Assembly: GCF_009651005.1 (NCBI RefSeq)
Contig: NZ_WHVW01000006.1
Span: 118,490-182,489, forward strand
Length of the DNA: 64,000 nt
Origin: Sporosarcina obsidiansis
Lineage (GTDB): Bacteria; Bacillota; Bacilli; Bacillales_A; Planococcaceae
Direction: 5' to 3'
Shown: one piece after another, positions 56,317 through 64,000 of the stretch
Layout of the letters: each line of letters starts with the position of its first letter
Numbering within the stretch: position 1 is the stretch's first letter
Made by a program: the position numbers and the translations under genes
Notes under the pieces: model-generated
Seen by the model: only the letters and a program-made list of their open reading frames with translations
Told to the model about the DNA's origin: nothing
Database searches by the model: none

Positions 56317-56892
56317 TTAAGCTTTCACCGATACGTCATAACCGTTTTCAATAATGTCGAGTTTTCCATTTTCAGGATGAATGACAAGACCATGAACATT
56401 GACGTCTGTAGGCATGAGCGGATGATTCTTAATAGCATCCACACTTTTTTTCACACTCTCGGTCACATCGCTGAATCCGTGTAACCAAGCCTCCATATCA
56501 ATGCCAGAGTACTCAAGTGTTGTAAAGATGGAGGGATCAATTCCTCGTTTAATCATACTATCCACAATCCGGGAAGTGTCAATTGAACTCATACCACAAT
56601 CATGATGACCGATTACATATACTTCATCCGCTTGTAATTCATAAACAGCCACTAAGACACTTCGCATCAGACCACCAAATGGATGAGTGATGATCGCTCC
56701 AGCACTTTTGATGATTTTAGCGTCACCGTTTTTTAGATTCATTGCTTTCGGAAGCAATTCGATCAATCTCGTGTCCATACAAGTTAGTATGACAATCCGC
56801 TTATTTGGAAACTTCGTGGTGACAAACTCTTCGTATTTTTTATCTTCTACGAACGCTTGATTGTAATTCATAATTTCGGATAATGATGTCAT
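56317..56892 (-). CDS. Beta-class carbonic anhydrase (YtiB-like)
   Basis: The 191-residue enzyme has the zinc ligands in ILTCMDTRLIEL (Cys, with the Asp-Arg dyad) and VIGHHDCGM (His and Cys), and IKSAGAIITHPFGG. It interconverts CO2 and bicarbonate. The sequence is close to B. subtilis YtiB. The ATG follows CAGGAGGG. The gene is monocistronic. Confidence 0.94.
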   Translation of the reverse strand: MTSLSEIMNYNQAFVEDKKYEEFVTTKFPNKRIVILTCMDTRLIELLPKAMNLKNGDAKIIKSAGAIITHPFGGLMRSVLVAVYELQADEVYVIGHHDCGMSSIDTSRIVDSMIKRGIDPSIFTTLEYSGIDMEAWLHGFSDVTESVKKSVDAIKNHPLMPTDVNVHGLVIHPENGKLDIIENGYDVSVKA

Positions 56893-56935
56893 GTTAATAA
56901 CCCTCCTGGACTGTTTTAACTATTTGATAGTAGGT

Positions 56936-56967
56936 AAAAGAAAAGAGTCGCCAAAGAGGCAACTCTT
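56936..56967 (-). terminator. Terminator downstream of the 46-aa membrane protein gene
   Basis: On the minus strand AAGAGTTGCC pairs with GGCGACTCTT (one mismatch) and is followed by TTCTTTT. Confidence 0.65.
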
Positions 56968-57086
56968 GTTATCTGAATTTAACAGAATTCTCCCGCATAA
57001 TCCAAATAAAAGCCTCCGATTAAAGTCGAAGGTATATCTAGCCATCAAGTGAGATCTGTACCAGATGTGCCTGGTACGAATTCAAT

Positions 57087-57227
57087 TTAGTTGTTTGATT
57101 CAGGTTTTGGATCAATGATCACTGAGTCAGATGAATCCAGTGCTTTAGCCAAATAGTGCATTGTAAACCAGGATGCTAATCCAAGAACAACCATGTAACC
57201 AATAACTGTAGTATACATTAAGCCCAT
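57087..57227 (-). CDS. Small membrane protein (46 aa)
   Basis: A 46-codon frame on the minus strand starts MGLMYTTVIGYMVVLGLASWF, a single membrane segment, and ends with an acidic tail SSDSVIIDPKPESNN that should face the cytoplasm or outside. GAGGGG lies eight bases before the ATG, and a TATAAT-like element lies at 57269-57274. A GTACCAG/CTGGTAC hairpin at 57057-57077 and a second terminator follow. Related short proteins occur in Bacillales but I do not recognise the family. Confidence 0.6.
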   Translation of the reverse strand: MGLMYTTVIGYMVVLGLASWFTMHYLAKALDSSDSVIIDPKPESNN

Positions 57228-57334
57228 CTGTAAGCCCCTCTTTCCATTTATGATATGTTCTATACCTTATTATACACGATTTTAAAATGAAATTTAAGAG
57301 CTTCCAGGAAAGTTTGAAGAAATTGTGACGAATT

Positions 57335-58570
57335 TTAGAAAGCCCAATTTCCTTTACGGAAGAGGGGTTCCACTGTGCCATCAGCTAAAATCCCATCAAT
57401 ATCCATAGATTCAGAACCGATCATAAAATCCACATGTGTCAGACTTTGGTTTAAACCATTCGCTTGCAATTGATCGGAGTCCATTTCTTTTCCTCCGTCC
57501 AGACAGAAGGCATAAGCACTGCCGATTGCTAAATGATTGGAAGCATTTTCGTCAAACAATGTATTATAAAATAAAATATTTGAATTGGAAATAGGTGAGT
57601 TATGTGGAACCAATGCCACTTCACCTAAAAACTTGGCTCCATCATCCGTTTCAATAAGCTGTTTGAGGATTTCTTCTCCTAATTCAGCAGAAACATCCGT
57701 TATCGCCCCATCTTTGAATGTGAGCTTAAAACGATCAATGATAGTCCCCGCATAGCTGAGTGGCTTCGTACTAGAAACATAGCCATTGACGCCATTTTTT
57801 AGTGGCGCTGTAAAGACTTCTTCTGTTGGCATATTGGCCATGAATTCATGACCATCTTTATTAATGCTACCTGCTCCACACCATAAGTGCTTTTCCGGTA
57901 ATTCTATTGTTAAATCTGTACCAGGCGCTGTATAATGGAGCTTGAGATAATGTTTTCCATTTAAATAATTGACTTTTTCATGTAAGTTTTCATCATGTCG
58001 TTTCCAAGCTTTCACAGGATTTGGCTGATCAGCTCGTACAGCACGTAGTATAGCATCCCACAACGCTGGAACTTGGTCTTCCACTGGCTTGTCAGGGAAA
58101 ATTTTTGCTGCCCATGCAGGGGAGGCAGCGGCAATCACTGTCCAGCTGAATTTATCCGCTTGCATTGCTTGTCTAAACTTGCTAAGTGCAGTGCTCGAAG
58201 CTTTTTGATTATCGCGAATTCGGTTCGGTTCAATGCCATTCAATAAATCTGGATCTTGTGAAACGATGGACATGAATGCTGCACCCTTGTCAGCAAGCTG
58301 TTCGCGCTCCATCTTCTTCCAAGAAGGGAAGTCAGAAAAGGAATCAGCTGGAGCCTTTTCATAACGTAGACGAGTAACTACGTCGTCTACCCAGTCAACA
58401 AATACTTGTCTAGCGCCTGCTTCATAGGCTTTTTCAACAATTAGCCGAACCAATTGAGTAGTTTCTGTAGAGGCACTAATAAATAAATATTGATCTCGCT
58501 GAATATTCACGCCTACTTTAATTGCTAATTCAGCGTAATTAGAAAGTTGTTCTTGAAATTGATCCATCAT
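57335..58570 (-). CDS. M29-family aminopeptidase (AmpS/PepS type)
   Basis: This is a 411-residue metallopeptidase of the thermophilic aminopeptidase family. Diagnostic blocks are YLFISASTETTQLVRLIVEKAYEAGA, the metal-binding LPEKHLWCGAGS region, GEVALVPHNSPISNSNILFYNTLFDENASNHLAIGSAY (Glu and His ligands) and NQSLTHVDFMIGS (His, Asp). It removes N-terminal residues from peptides in the cytoplasm. The ATG follows AAAGGGGATG; a second ATG comes directly after. Monocistronic. Confidence 0.93.
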   Translation of the reverse strand: MMDQFQEQLSNYAELAIKVGVNIQRDQYLFISASTETTQLVRLIVEKAYEAGARQVFVDWVDDVVTRLRYEKAPADSFSDFPSWKKMEREQLADKGAAFMSIVSQDPDLLNGIEPNRIRDNQKASSTALSKFRQAMQADKFSWTVIAAASPAWAAKIFPDKPVEDQVPALWDAILRAVRADQPNPVKAWKRHDENLHEKVNYLNGKHYLKLHYTAPGTDLTIELPEKHLWCGAGSINKDGHEFMANMPTEEVFTAPLKNGVNGYVSSTKPLSYAGTIIDRFKLTFKDGAITDVSAELGEEILKQLIETDDGAKFLGEVALVPHNSPISNSNILFYNTLFDENASNHLAIGSAYAFCLDGGKEMDSDQLQANGLNQSLTHVDFMIGSESMDIDGILADGTVEPLFRKGNWAF

Positions 58571-58691
58571 GACATCCCCTTTACAAGTAATATGTCAATA
58601 GTATCAAGGGCAGAATGGGCTTAGCAATAATAAAGCAATAGGAATATTAAGAAATGCCATAAATTCATCACGATTAGTCGTTCATTTCCCC

Positions 58692-58718
58692 TAAAGAACC
58701 ACGATATTTGACCGAAAT
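58692..58718 (+). promoter_or_regulatory. Sigma-D-type promoter of motAB
   Basis: TAAA is followed after exactly 15 bases by ACCGAAAT, close to the sigma-D consensus TAAA-N15-GCCGATAT. It lies about 35 bases before the motA ATG, and motility genes are the expected targets of this sigma factor. Confidence 0.65.
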
Positions 58719-58753
58719 AATAAGAAGAATGCAGTACTTGGAGGCTTTTAATT

Positions 58754-59569
58754 ATGGATTTATCCACAGTAGTAGGTTTAGTTATAGGTTTAGTGGCACT
58801 TCTCGTGGGGATGACGCTTAAAGGGGTAACGCCTGACGCGCTCCTCAACCCAGCGGCTATCCTGATCATCATTGCGGGAACGATTGCGGCTGTTGTCATC
58901 GCCTTTCCAATGAATGAATTAAAAAGAGTGCCCAAGTTATTCAAAATCATTTTCACGCAGCAAAAACTTGCTTCTGATGCGGATTTGATCCGTTTATTTT
59001 CTTCTTGGGCAGATGTAGCTAGACGTGAAGGGCTTTTAGCATTAGAAGCAAAAACAGATGAAATTGACGATCCGTTTTTAAAAAATGGACTTGGCTTGGC
59101 GATCGATGGACAAAATGCCGACTATATACGCGATGTATTGAGTGAAGAAGTGGAAGCGATGCAAGAGAGACACTCTGTTGGTGCGCTCATTTTTTCACAG
59201 GCGGGTACATATGCACCGACACTTGGGGTACTTGGAGCAGTTGTCGGATTGATTGCAGCGCTGAAAGACATGAATAATATTGAGGCGCTTGGCTATGCAA
59301 TTTCTGCAGCGTTTATTGCAACGTTGTTAGGAATTTTTACTGGATATGTACTTTGGCATCCTTTTTCTAACAAACTCGTACGTAAGTCGAAAGAAGAAGT
59401 TAGACAGAAGACGATGGTCATTGAAGGAATCCTTTCCGTGTTAGAAGGGGAAGCGCCACGTGTAATTGAACAGAAACTTGCATCTTATCTATCTGTAGAA
59501 GACCGGAAGAAGCTAGCTTCAGACAGCAACGATGGCAAGGGGGCTGGTCAGGTTGTCGAAGAAACGTAA
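58754..59569 (+). CDS. motA: Flagellar motor stator protein MotA
   Basis: The 271-residue protein has four membrane segments: LSTVVGLVIGLVALLVGMTLKG and NPAAILIIIAGTIAAVVIAF at the N-terminus, TYAPTLGVLGAVVGLIAAL and AISAAFIATLLGIFTGYVLW later, with the charged cytoplasmic loop RREGLLALEAKTDEIDDPFLKNGL between, whose Arg and Glu contact FliG. It follows B. subtilis MotA closely and differs from the Na+-type MotP. GGAGG lies ten bases before the ATG. It overlaps motB by 17 bases. Confidence 0.95.
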   Translation: MDLSTVVGLVIGLVALLVGMTLKGVTPDALLNPAAILIIIAGTIAAVVIAFPMNELKRVPKLFKIIFTQQKLASDADLIRLFSSWADVARREGLLALEAKTDEIDDPFLKNGLGLAIDGQNADYIRDVLSEEVEAMQERHSVGALIFSQAGTYAPTLGVLGAVVGLIAALKDMNNIEALGYAISAAFIATLLGIFTGYVLWHPFSNKLVRKSKEEVRQKTMVIEGILSVLEGEAPRVIEQKLASYLSVEDRKKLASDSNDGKGAGQVVEET

Positions 59570-60320
59570 GAAAAAGAAGCATGAGATCGAACATATCAAT
59601 GAATCCTGGTTGCTGCCTTACGCCGACTTATTGACGCTATTACTTGCACTTTTTATCGTGCTTTTCGCCACCAGCTCTATGGATGAGGGTCGTTTCCAAC
59701 AAATGTCCGCTGTGTTCAGTGAAATATTCGAAAGTGGTAGTGGAATTATGAGTGAATCGGCTCCAACGAATGTACCTGTCCCAGACGATTCAGTAGGGGA
59801 GTTGAACGAAAATTCTTCTTATATAGAAGATCAGCAGTCGTTAGGTGAGATGCAGGCCGATTTAGATGAATATATAGCAGTGAATGAACTGGAGAATCAA
59901 TTTGATACGCAACTGACAAGTGAGGGATTGCTACTCACCATACGTGATAGCGTCTTGTTCAAATCAGGAGAAGCGACAATCAGCCCAGAATATATAGGGC
60001 TGGCGCATGATATTTCACAGTTGCTTACGCTTGATCGTCCTCGTCAAGTCGTTATAACGGGACATACCGACGATATTCCAATTAGTAATTCGCAGTATTC
60101 ATCCAACTGGGAATTGAGCGTTATGCGTGCGGTTAAATTTCTAAAAATTATTGTAGAAAGCAATGAGGTTGATCCGAATCTTTTCAGCGCAAAAGGATAT
60201 GGAGAATATAAGCCGATTGTGCCGAATGATTCTCCTGAAAATCGTAGTAAAAATAGAAGGGTAGAAGTGCTCATCCAACCACTTGTGCTAAAAGATGGTA
60301 CGAGTGTAGTACCTGAATAA
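59553..60320 (+). CDS. motB: Flagellar motor stator protein MotB
   Basis: The 255-residue protein starts with a Lys-rich tail, then the single membrane segment ESWLLPYADLLTLLLALFIV with the proton-carrying Asp25 in PYAD, a linker and plug, and a C-terminal OmpA-like peptidoglycan-binding domain (VVITGHTDDIPI, RSKNRRVEVLI). The motif around Asp and the match to B. subtilis MotB favour a proton-driven motor. I use the TTG at 59553, nine bases after AAGGGGG; an in-frame ATG at 59532 has no ribosome binding site. Confidence 0.94.
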   Translation: MSKKRKKKKHEIEHINESWLLPYADLLTLLLALFIVLFATSSMDEGRFQQMSAVFSEIFESGSGIMSESAPTNVPVPDDSVGELNENSSYIEDQQSLGEMQADLDEYIAVNELENQFDTQLTSEGLLLTIRDSVLFKSGEATISPEYIGLAHDISQLLTLDRPRQVVITGHTDDIPISNSQYSSNWELSVMRAVKFLKIIVESNEVDPNLFSAKGYGEYKPIVPNDSPENRSKNRRVEVLIQPLVLKDGTSVVPE

Positions 60321-60324
60321 AATA

Positions 60325-60383
60325 AAAGAGCCTGTCCGAAAAGTCGTTTCACACTTGACTTTTCGGGCGGCTCTTATTTTTTT
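60325..60383 (+). terminator. Terminator of motAB
   Basis: AAGAGCC and CCGAAAAGTC on the left pair with GACTTTTCGG and GGCTCTT on the right, followed by a long T run. Confidence 0.88.
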
Positions 60384-60479
60384 ATGGTTAGGAAAATTTC
60401 TATTCTTCCTAGGCTGTTTTTAAGAAGGTGAAAAATGCGGTGAACGACTCGTTTGGCTGGTTGTGTGGTATGTAATACT

Positions 60480-60550
60480 CGGTCGGAAATCTCACCTAAT
60501 CGCTCATAGAAACCACATATGCGATCATAAACCCCAGTCAACCGCTCATA
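60480..60550. repeat. Short tandem motif with 21-base period
   Basis: CGCTCATA (60501), CGATCATA (60522) and CGCTCATA (60543) recur every 21 bases, and a weaker match CGGTCGGA lies one period earlier at 60480. The sequence between them varies. The stretch is non-coding, between the motAB terminator and the yfkK terminator. Confidence 0.4.
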
Positions 60551-60554
60551 GCTG

Positions 60555-60596
60555 CAAAAAAACTGCCACTGAAAGATATTTCACTTTCAGGACAGC
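60555..60596 (-). terminator. Terminator of the yfkK-like gene
   Basis: On the minus strand CTGTCCTGAAAG pairs with CTTTCAGTGGCAG (small bulge) and is followed by seven T. Confidence 0.82.
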
Positions 60597-60600
60597 TCCT

Positions 60601-60822
60601 TTATTTGCGTAAAGCACCAAGTTCTGCAGCAATTGCTTGCATCTCATTTGGTGTAATATTATTTCGCTTCATGACCATTTCATACATATAGAGCAAGTCT
60701 TCATACTGCTCCGTGCTGAAATGTTCGGATTTCATGGCATCAACATTGACCATGCGAAGCTTTTCTTTAATCTTTTCAATCATGTATGCAATATTCTCTG
60801 GAGTTTGGGTAGTTAAATCCAT
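60601..60822 (-). CDS. yfkK: DUF1128 protein YfkK
   Basis: The 73-residue helical protein, IAYMIEKIKEKLRMVNVDAM then YEDLLYMYEMVMKRN and EMQAIAAELGALRK, matches DUF1128 (B. subtilis YfkK) over its full length. It is cytoplasmic, probably two or three helices. Function unknown. AAAGGCGG precedes the ATG. Monocistronic with its own terminator. Confidence 0.9.
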   Translation of the reverse strand: MDLTTQTPENIAYMIEKIKEKLRMVNVDAMKSEHFSTEQYEDLLYMYEMVMKRNNITPNEMQAIAAELGALRK

Positions 60823-60898
60823 ACTAGAACCGCCTTTCTATCATATCAAATTCATCATTTCATGAAAGTGAGAGGCTGTCAACTGAACTGACGATAGA

Positions 60899-62254
60899 TT
60901 ATTTGCTTTGTTCTTCTTTTTCTTCGTCAATTTTCTTCTTGAAACGTCTTGTTTCCATTACAACAATACCAGACAAACCTAGAAGTCCAATTAAGTTTGG
61001 AATTGCCATAAGTCCGTTTAAGACATCTGCTAAAATCCATACAAGATCAAGTGAAGCAGTGGCTCCAACGTAAATGAAGAGTACGAAAATTACACGATAA
61101 ATGAGAACGGCTTTACGGTTTGGTACTAGATACTGGAAGCACTTCTCACCGTAATAACTCCATCCCAATATTGTGGATGTAGCGAAGAAAATAAGACCAA
61201 TGGATACCAAAATTGGACCGATCCCGCCCAAAAATGATCCAAAAGCTTCGGCAGTCAATGCTCCAGCGTCTATTGAGCTGTCTTTCCATTTATCACTCAT
61301 AACAATTGTAACGCCCGTGATAGAACAAATGATCAGTGTATCGAATAAAACCTGTGTCATAGATACGAGCGCTTGTCGTCCAGGATAATCCGTTTTTGCT
61401 GCTGCAGCGGCAATTGGTGCAGAACCAAGACCTGCTTCATTGGAGAAAAGACCTCTTGCAACACCGAAACGAATAACGGCGCCAATTGCACCACCTGCTA
61501 CAGCTTGCCCTGTGAATGCATCTGTGAAGATGAGACCAAATGCGGCAGGAACGTGTTCAATATTCAAGACCATAACAATCGCACCTGCGATGAAATAGAA
61601 AAGTGCCATAATAGGAACGAAAAATGCAGTTACCCGGCCAATTGACTTGATACCACCGAGAATAACGAGTGCGCCGAAAATTAATAGAGCGACACCTGTA
61701 ATATAATGAGGGACATCGAACGTATTACTCATGACATCCGCAACGGCCTTAGATTGCGTTCCGTTACCGATTCCAAAAGCTGCTAATGCGCCAAAGATAG
61801 CGAAAAGGACCCCTAGCCATTTTTGCTTCAAACCATGTTCTAAATAATACATTGGACCGCCAGCCATTAAACCGTTGGAATCTTTGACGCGATATTTTAC
61901 AGCAAGAATAGCTTCACTGTATTTGGTTGCCATTCCGAAGAATCCAGCTAGCCACATCCAGAAAATAGCTCCTGGACCACCCGCAACAACTGCAGAAGCG
62001 ACACCGACAATGTTTCCGACACCTACTGTGGCAGCCATTGCGGTCATTAATGCTTGGAATTGGGAGATATCCCCATCAGCTGTTTTATCATGCTTTCTTG
62101 AAAATACTTGTTTTAGTGAATAAGGTAATAAGCGCAATTGTATGAATGTCAAACGTAACGTTAAATATATTCCGGTACCAATCAATAATATTAGTAGCGG
62201 GGGTCCCCAAATTAAATCAGACGCGCTGGTCAAAAAATTTGTAATCTTCTCCAT
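60899..62254 (-). CDS. AGCS-family alanine/glycine:sodium symporter
   Basis: The 451-residue transporter has about ten membrane segments. Family blocks are MTAMAATVGVGNIVGVASAVVAGGPGAIFWMW, FGMATKYSEAILAVKYR, GPMYYLEHGL and GVARGLFSNEAGLGSAPIAAAAAKTDYPGRQALV. It imports alanine or glycine with Na+. Similar to B. subtilis AlsT. GAGGGGATG precedes the ATG. Monocistronic. Confidence 0.95.
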   Translation of the reverse strand: MEKITNFLTSASDLIWGPPLLILLIGTGIYLTLRLTFIQLRLLPYSLKQVFSRKHDKTADGDISQFQALMTAMAATVGVGNIVGVASAVVAGGPGAIFWMWLAGFFGMATKYSEAILAVKYRVKDSNGLMAGGPMYYLEHGLKQKWLGVLFAIFGALAAFGIGNGTQSKAVADVMSNTFDVPHYITGVALLIFGALVILGGIKSIGRVTAFFVPIMALFYFIAGAIVMVLNIEHVPAAFGLIFTDAFTGQAVAGGAIGAVIRFGVARGLFSNEAGLGSAPIAAAAAKTDYPGRQALVSMTQVLFDTLIICSITGVTIVMSDKWKDSSIDAGALTAEAFGSFLGGIGPILVSIGLIFFATSTILGWSYYGEKCFQYLVPNRKAVLIYRVIFVLFIYVGATASLDLVWILADVLNGLMAIPNLIGLLGLSGIVVMETRRFKKKIDEEKEEQSK

Positions 62255-62415
62255 TTCATCCCCTCCATTTTCTCTGTATTCTGTTTTGATAACTTACCAA
62301 AATAGTAAACGCTCATCTCCTTTCATTAAAAGTTTTATATTCTAATGTTATTGTTAATAATCCAAAAAATAGAACGATTCGTCAAGCTTTTTTTCAATAA
62401 AGTGTCACATTGATT

Positions 62416-62440
62416 GTTTGGTAACTGTCAGTGTGGGTAT
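62416..62440 (+). promoter_or_regulatory. Sigma-B-type promoter of the YtxH-like gene
   Basis: GTTTGG and a perfect GGGTAT are separated by 13 bases, about 38 bases before the ATG at 62479. The ytxH group is part of the sigma-B regulon in B. subtilis. Confidence 0.65.
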
Positions 62441-62478
62441 AATGAAGTGAAAGGTTAACGTGATAGGAGGCGAATTTC

Positions 62479-62919
62479 ATGGGTTCAAACAAGCTTGGAA
62501 AGTTTGTCTTAGGCGGTGCATTGCTTGGAGCAGCTGTGAGTATGCTGGATCGCACAACGAGACAATTAACAATTAGTTCTGTAAAAGTGTCATATGAAAA
62601 AGCACTTTACTACAAAGAAAATCCAGAGGTCGTAAAAAAACAACTTCAAGAAAAGAAAGACAAAGTGCAAACTATCTATGAGCAAGTAAAAGGTGATGTA
62701 GACTATATTAAATCGCAAGTAGATGAGATTAAGACGCTGACTCCACAAGTGAAAGAAATGTTTGCGGAAACAAAGGAAGCGTTTGCTGATTCCAAAACAG
62801 AATATCAGCAGATTATTGAGGATGAACCAACTGCGACGTCTAGCACTTCTACTCAACAGGATGCTACATTACCACCAATGATTCAAAAAAAAAACGTCAT
62901 ACCACTAGAGAACCAATAA
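62479..62919 (+). CDS. YtxH-like general stress protein
   Basis: The 146-residue protein starts with a short glycine/alanine-rich hydrophobic segment (FVLGGALLGAAVSML), then a long charged coiled-coil region (about 40-110, KKQLQEKKDKVQTIYEQVKG onward) and a disordered Ser/Thr-rich tail. This plan is that of the YtxH/general stress family. AGGAGG precedes the ATG. The sigma-B-like promoter upstream fits. It is followed by the YihY gene after 20 bases, so the two are probably co-transcribed. Confidence 0.78.
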   Translation: MGSNKLGKFVLGGALLGAAVSMLDRTTRQLTISSVKVSYEKALYYKENPEVVKKQLQEKKDKVQTIYEQVKGDVDYIKSQVDEIKTLTPQVKEMFAETKEAFADSKTEYQQIIEDEPTATSSTSTQQDATLPPMIQKKNVIPLENQ

Positions 62920-62939
62920 ATGAAAGGGGGACGCATGAG

Positions 62940-63887
62940 ATGAATCATCATAAGGCTACCCCTTCTTCAACTTCCGAACAACCATCTAAAACCGCCAGAG
63001 TGAAAGGTTTTGTTAAAGACATAAAAGACGGTGAAGAAAATGATTTCAATCCGGCTACAACGAGCGGCTTCTTTAAAGAACTGATTATTCGAGTGAAGGA
63101 AATGGATGTCTCTGCGGCTGGTTCGCAGTTAGCGTTCTTTTTTCTATTGTCATTATTCCCTCTATTAATCTTTCTTTTCACGCTTCTGCCTTATTTACAT
63201 TTAGACCAAAGTCAAATCTTCATGTTCATTCGTGAATATGCGCCTGGCAGTACAGCGGATTTAATTGAAACAACGTTGTCAGAAGTGTTGGATAACCGTA
63301 ATGGTGGCTTGCTGTCTATTGGGATACTCGCAACAATCTGGTCAGCTTCAAAGGGTATGGGTGCAGTTTCAAAAGGTTTAAATGAGGCGTATGAAGTGGA
63401 TGAGGATCGAAACTTTTTCGTTTCAAAAGGATTGTCGATTGCCTTTACAATTATGTTAATCGGTACAGTGGTTGTAGCATTGGTTTTACCGGTATTCGGT
63501 GAGCCAATAGGAAGGGTTTTGTTCTCTGTTTTTGGACTTGAAGATTCATTCTTATCTATGTGGACAAATATACGCTTATTCATTCCACCAGTGCTGATAT
63601 TTGTTGTATTTTCATTATTATATTGGTTAGTTCCCGATATTAGATTAAGTTATAAGAGTGTCATCCCTGGGTCGATTTTTGCAACCCTTGGGTGGATTAT
63701 CACCTCAGTAGCTTTCTCTTTTTATATTAGTAATTTTGGAAGCTATGCCAATACGTACGGTAGTATTGGAGGGATTATCGTTCTCATCATGTGGCTCTAT
63801 CTATCAGCTATTATTCTAATGCTTGGTGGACTGATCAATGCAGTCATGAAGGATCGTTATGAACGTAAAAAGCAGCAAGCGGCATGA
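62940..63887 (+). CDS. YihY/BrkB-family inner membrane protein
   Basis: The 315-residue protein has a polar N-terminus, then MDVSAAGSQLAFFFLLSLFPLLIFL and about five further membrane segments, with GGLLSIGILATIWSASKGMGAVSKGLNEAY and GSIGGIIVLIMWLYLSAIILMLGGLINA typical of the YihY family (PF03631). The role is uncertain; related proteins have been linked to envelope or stress functions. AAGGGGG precedes the ATG. It is the second gene of a presumed sigma-B-driven pair with the YtxH-like protein. Confidence 0.9.
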   Translation: MNHHKATPSSTSEQPSKTARVKGFVKDIKDGEENDFNPATTSGFFKELIIRVKEMDVSAAGSQLAFFFLLSLFPLLIFLFTLLPYLHLDQSQIFMFIREYAPGSTADLIETTLSEVLDNRNGGLLSIGILATIWSASKGMGAVSKGLNEAYEVDEDRNFFVSKGLSIAFTIMLIGTVVVALVLPVFGEPIGRVLFSVFGLEDSFLSMWTNIRLFIPPVLIFVVFSLLYWLVPDIRLSYKSVIPGSIFATLGWIITSVAFSFYISNFGSYANTYGSIGGIIVLIMWLYLSAIILMLGGLINAVMKDRYERKKQQAA

Positions 63888-63888
63888 T

Positions 63889-63975
63889 AAAACAGGCAAG
63901 AAAGGAAGAATTCCTTACTTGCCTCAGACTGTAGACAAAAGGGTGGGAAATCGTCACGATTTCCCACTCTTTTGT
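63889..63975. terminator. Double hairpin region after the YihY gene, with shared 17-base motif
   Basis: The first hairpin (AGGCAAG with CTTGCCT, inner AGGAA with TTCCT, 63894-63924) is followed by the motif CAGACTGTAGACAAAAG at 63925-63941, then a second hairpin (GTGGGAAATCGT with its complement, 63943-63967) and TCTTTTG. The second may serve a minus-strand gene beyond the window. The 17-base motif is identical to one at 31574-31590. Confidence 0.65.
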
Positions 63976-64000
63976 TATTTCTGTTCTAGAACCAGAGAAA

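Overview
The window is a low-GC Gram-positive chromosome segment. Gene content and protein similarity point to the Bacillales, most likely family Planococcaceae (Sporosarcina or a close relative). Supporting signs are AAGGAGG-type ribosome binding sites with frequent TTG and GTG starts, Bacillus-style gene families (YocH, YfkK, ChaA, YtiB, MotAB, YfmL, DUF1540), sigma-A, sigma-B and sigma-D type promoters, and a peptidoglycan cross-bridge gene pair of the Lys-X-D-acidic-amino-acid type. No rRNA, tRNA, CRISPR array, phage or intact insertion sequence was seen. Species assignment is inference.

Layout. 0-3 kb: 3' end of a superfamily-1 helicase with a partner of unknown function, a tiny hydrophilic protein, a KGG-repeat stress protein with a sigma-B-like promoter, and an HExxH protein. 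2.9-4.9 kb: a two-gene sucrose (or related disaccharide) synthesis unit, also behind a sigma-B-like promoter. 5-11.5 kb: a teichoic-acid type transferase, an NSS transporter, an alpha/beta hydrolase, a LysM-3D wall protein and a secreted phosphodiesterase. 11.6-17.4 kb: a complete Dpp-type dipeptide ABC transporter operon. 17.5-18.1 kb: a decayed nitronate monooxygenase. 18.3-21.3 kb: a globin-coupled oxygen chemoreceptor and a Ca2+/H+ antiporter. 21.3-27.9 kb (minus strand): a six-gene polyamine operon holding both known spermidine routes (SpeD/SpeE and carboxyspermidine dehydrogenase/decarboxylase), preceded by a leader with an intrinsic terminator. 28-31.9 kb: thioesterase, EamA transporter, DUF1540 protein, a truncated sarcosine-oxidase-like gene and a 312-bp nested palindromic repeat element. 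31.9-35.4 kb: a short FtsH-like protease and a DUF2157/GDYXXLXY membrane pair. 35.7-44.4 kb: assimilatory sulfate reduction, cysJI on the plus strand facing cysH-sat-cysC-sumT-sirB-sirC on the minus strand, without a sulfate permease. 44.5-64 kb: housekeeping and envelope genes, including a D-amino-acid ATP-grasp ligase and a FemAB transferase (cross-bridge), a chemoreceptor, a DEAD-box helicase, a methionine aminopeptidase, carbonic anhydrase, aminopeptidase, motAB behind a sigma-D-like promoter, an AGCS transporter, and a YtxH-like gene with a third sigma-B-like promoter followed by a YihY membrane protein.

How it fits together. Arginine is converted by SpeA and SpeB to putrescine, which two independent branches can turn into triamine. 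Sirohaem made by SumT, SirC and SirB feeds CysI, and Sat, CysC, CysH and CysJI take sulfate to sulfide. Three sigma-B-like promoters tie the KGG protein, the sucrose genes and the YtxH-like protein to general stress. Several start codons were moved from the longest open frame to positions supported by ribosome binding sites; these choices are given gene by gene. All functional calls rest on reading the translated sequence and on remembered family features; no database search was run.
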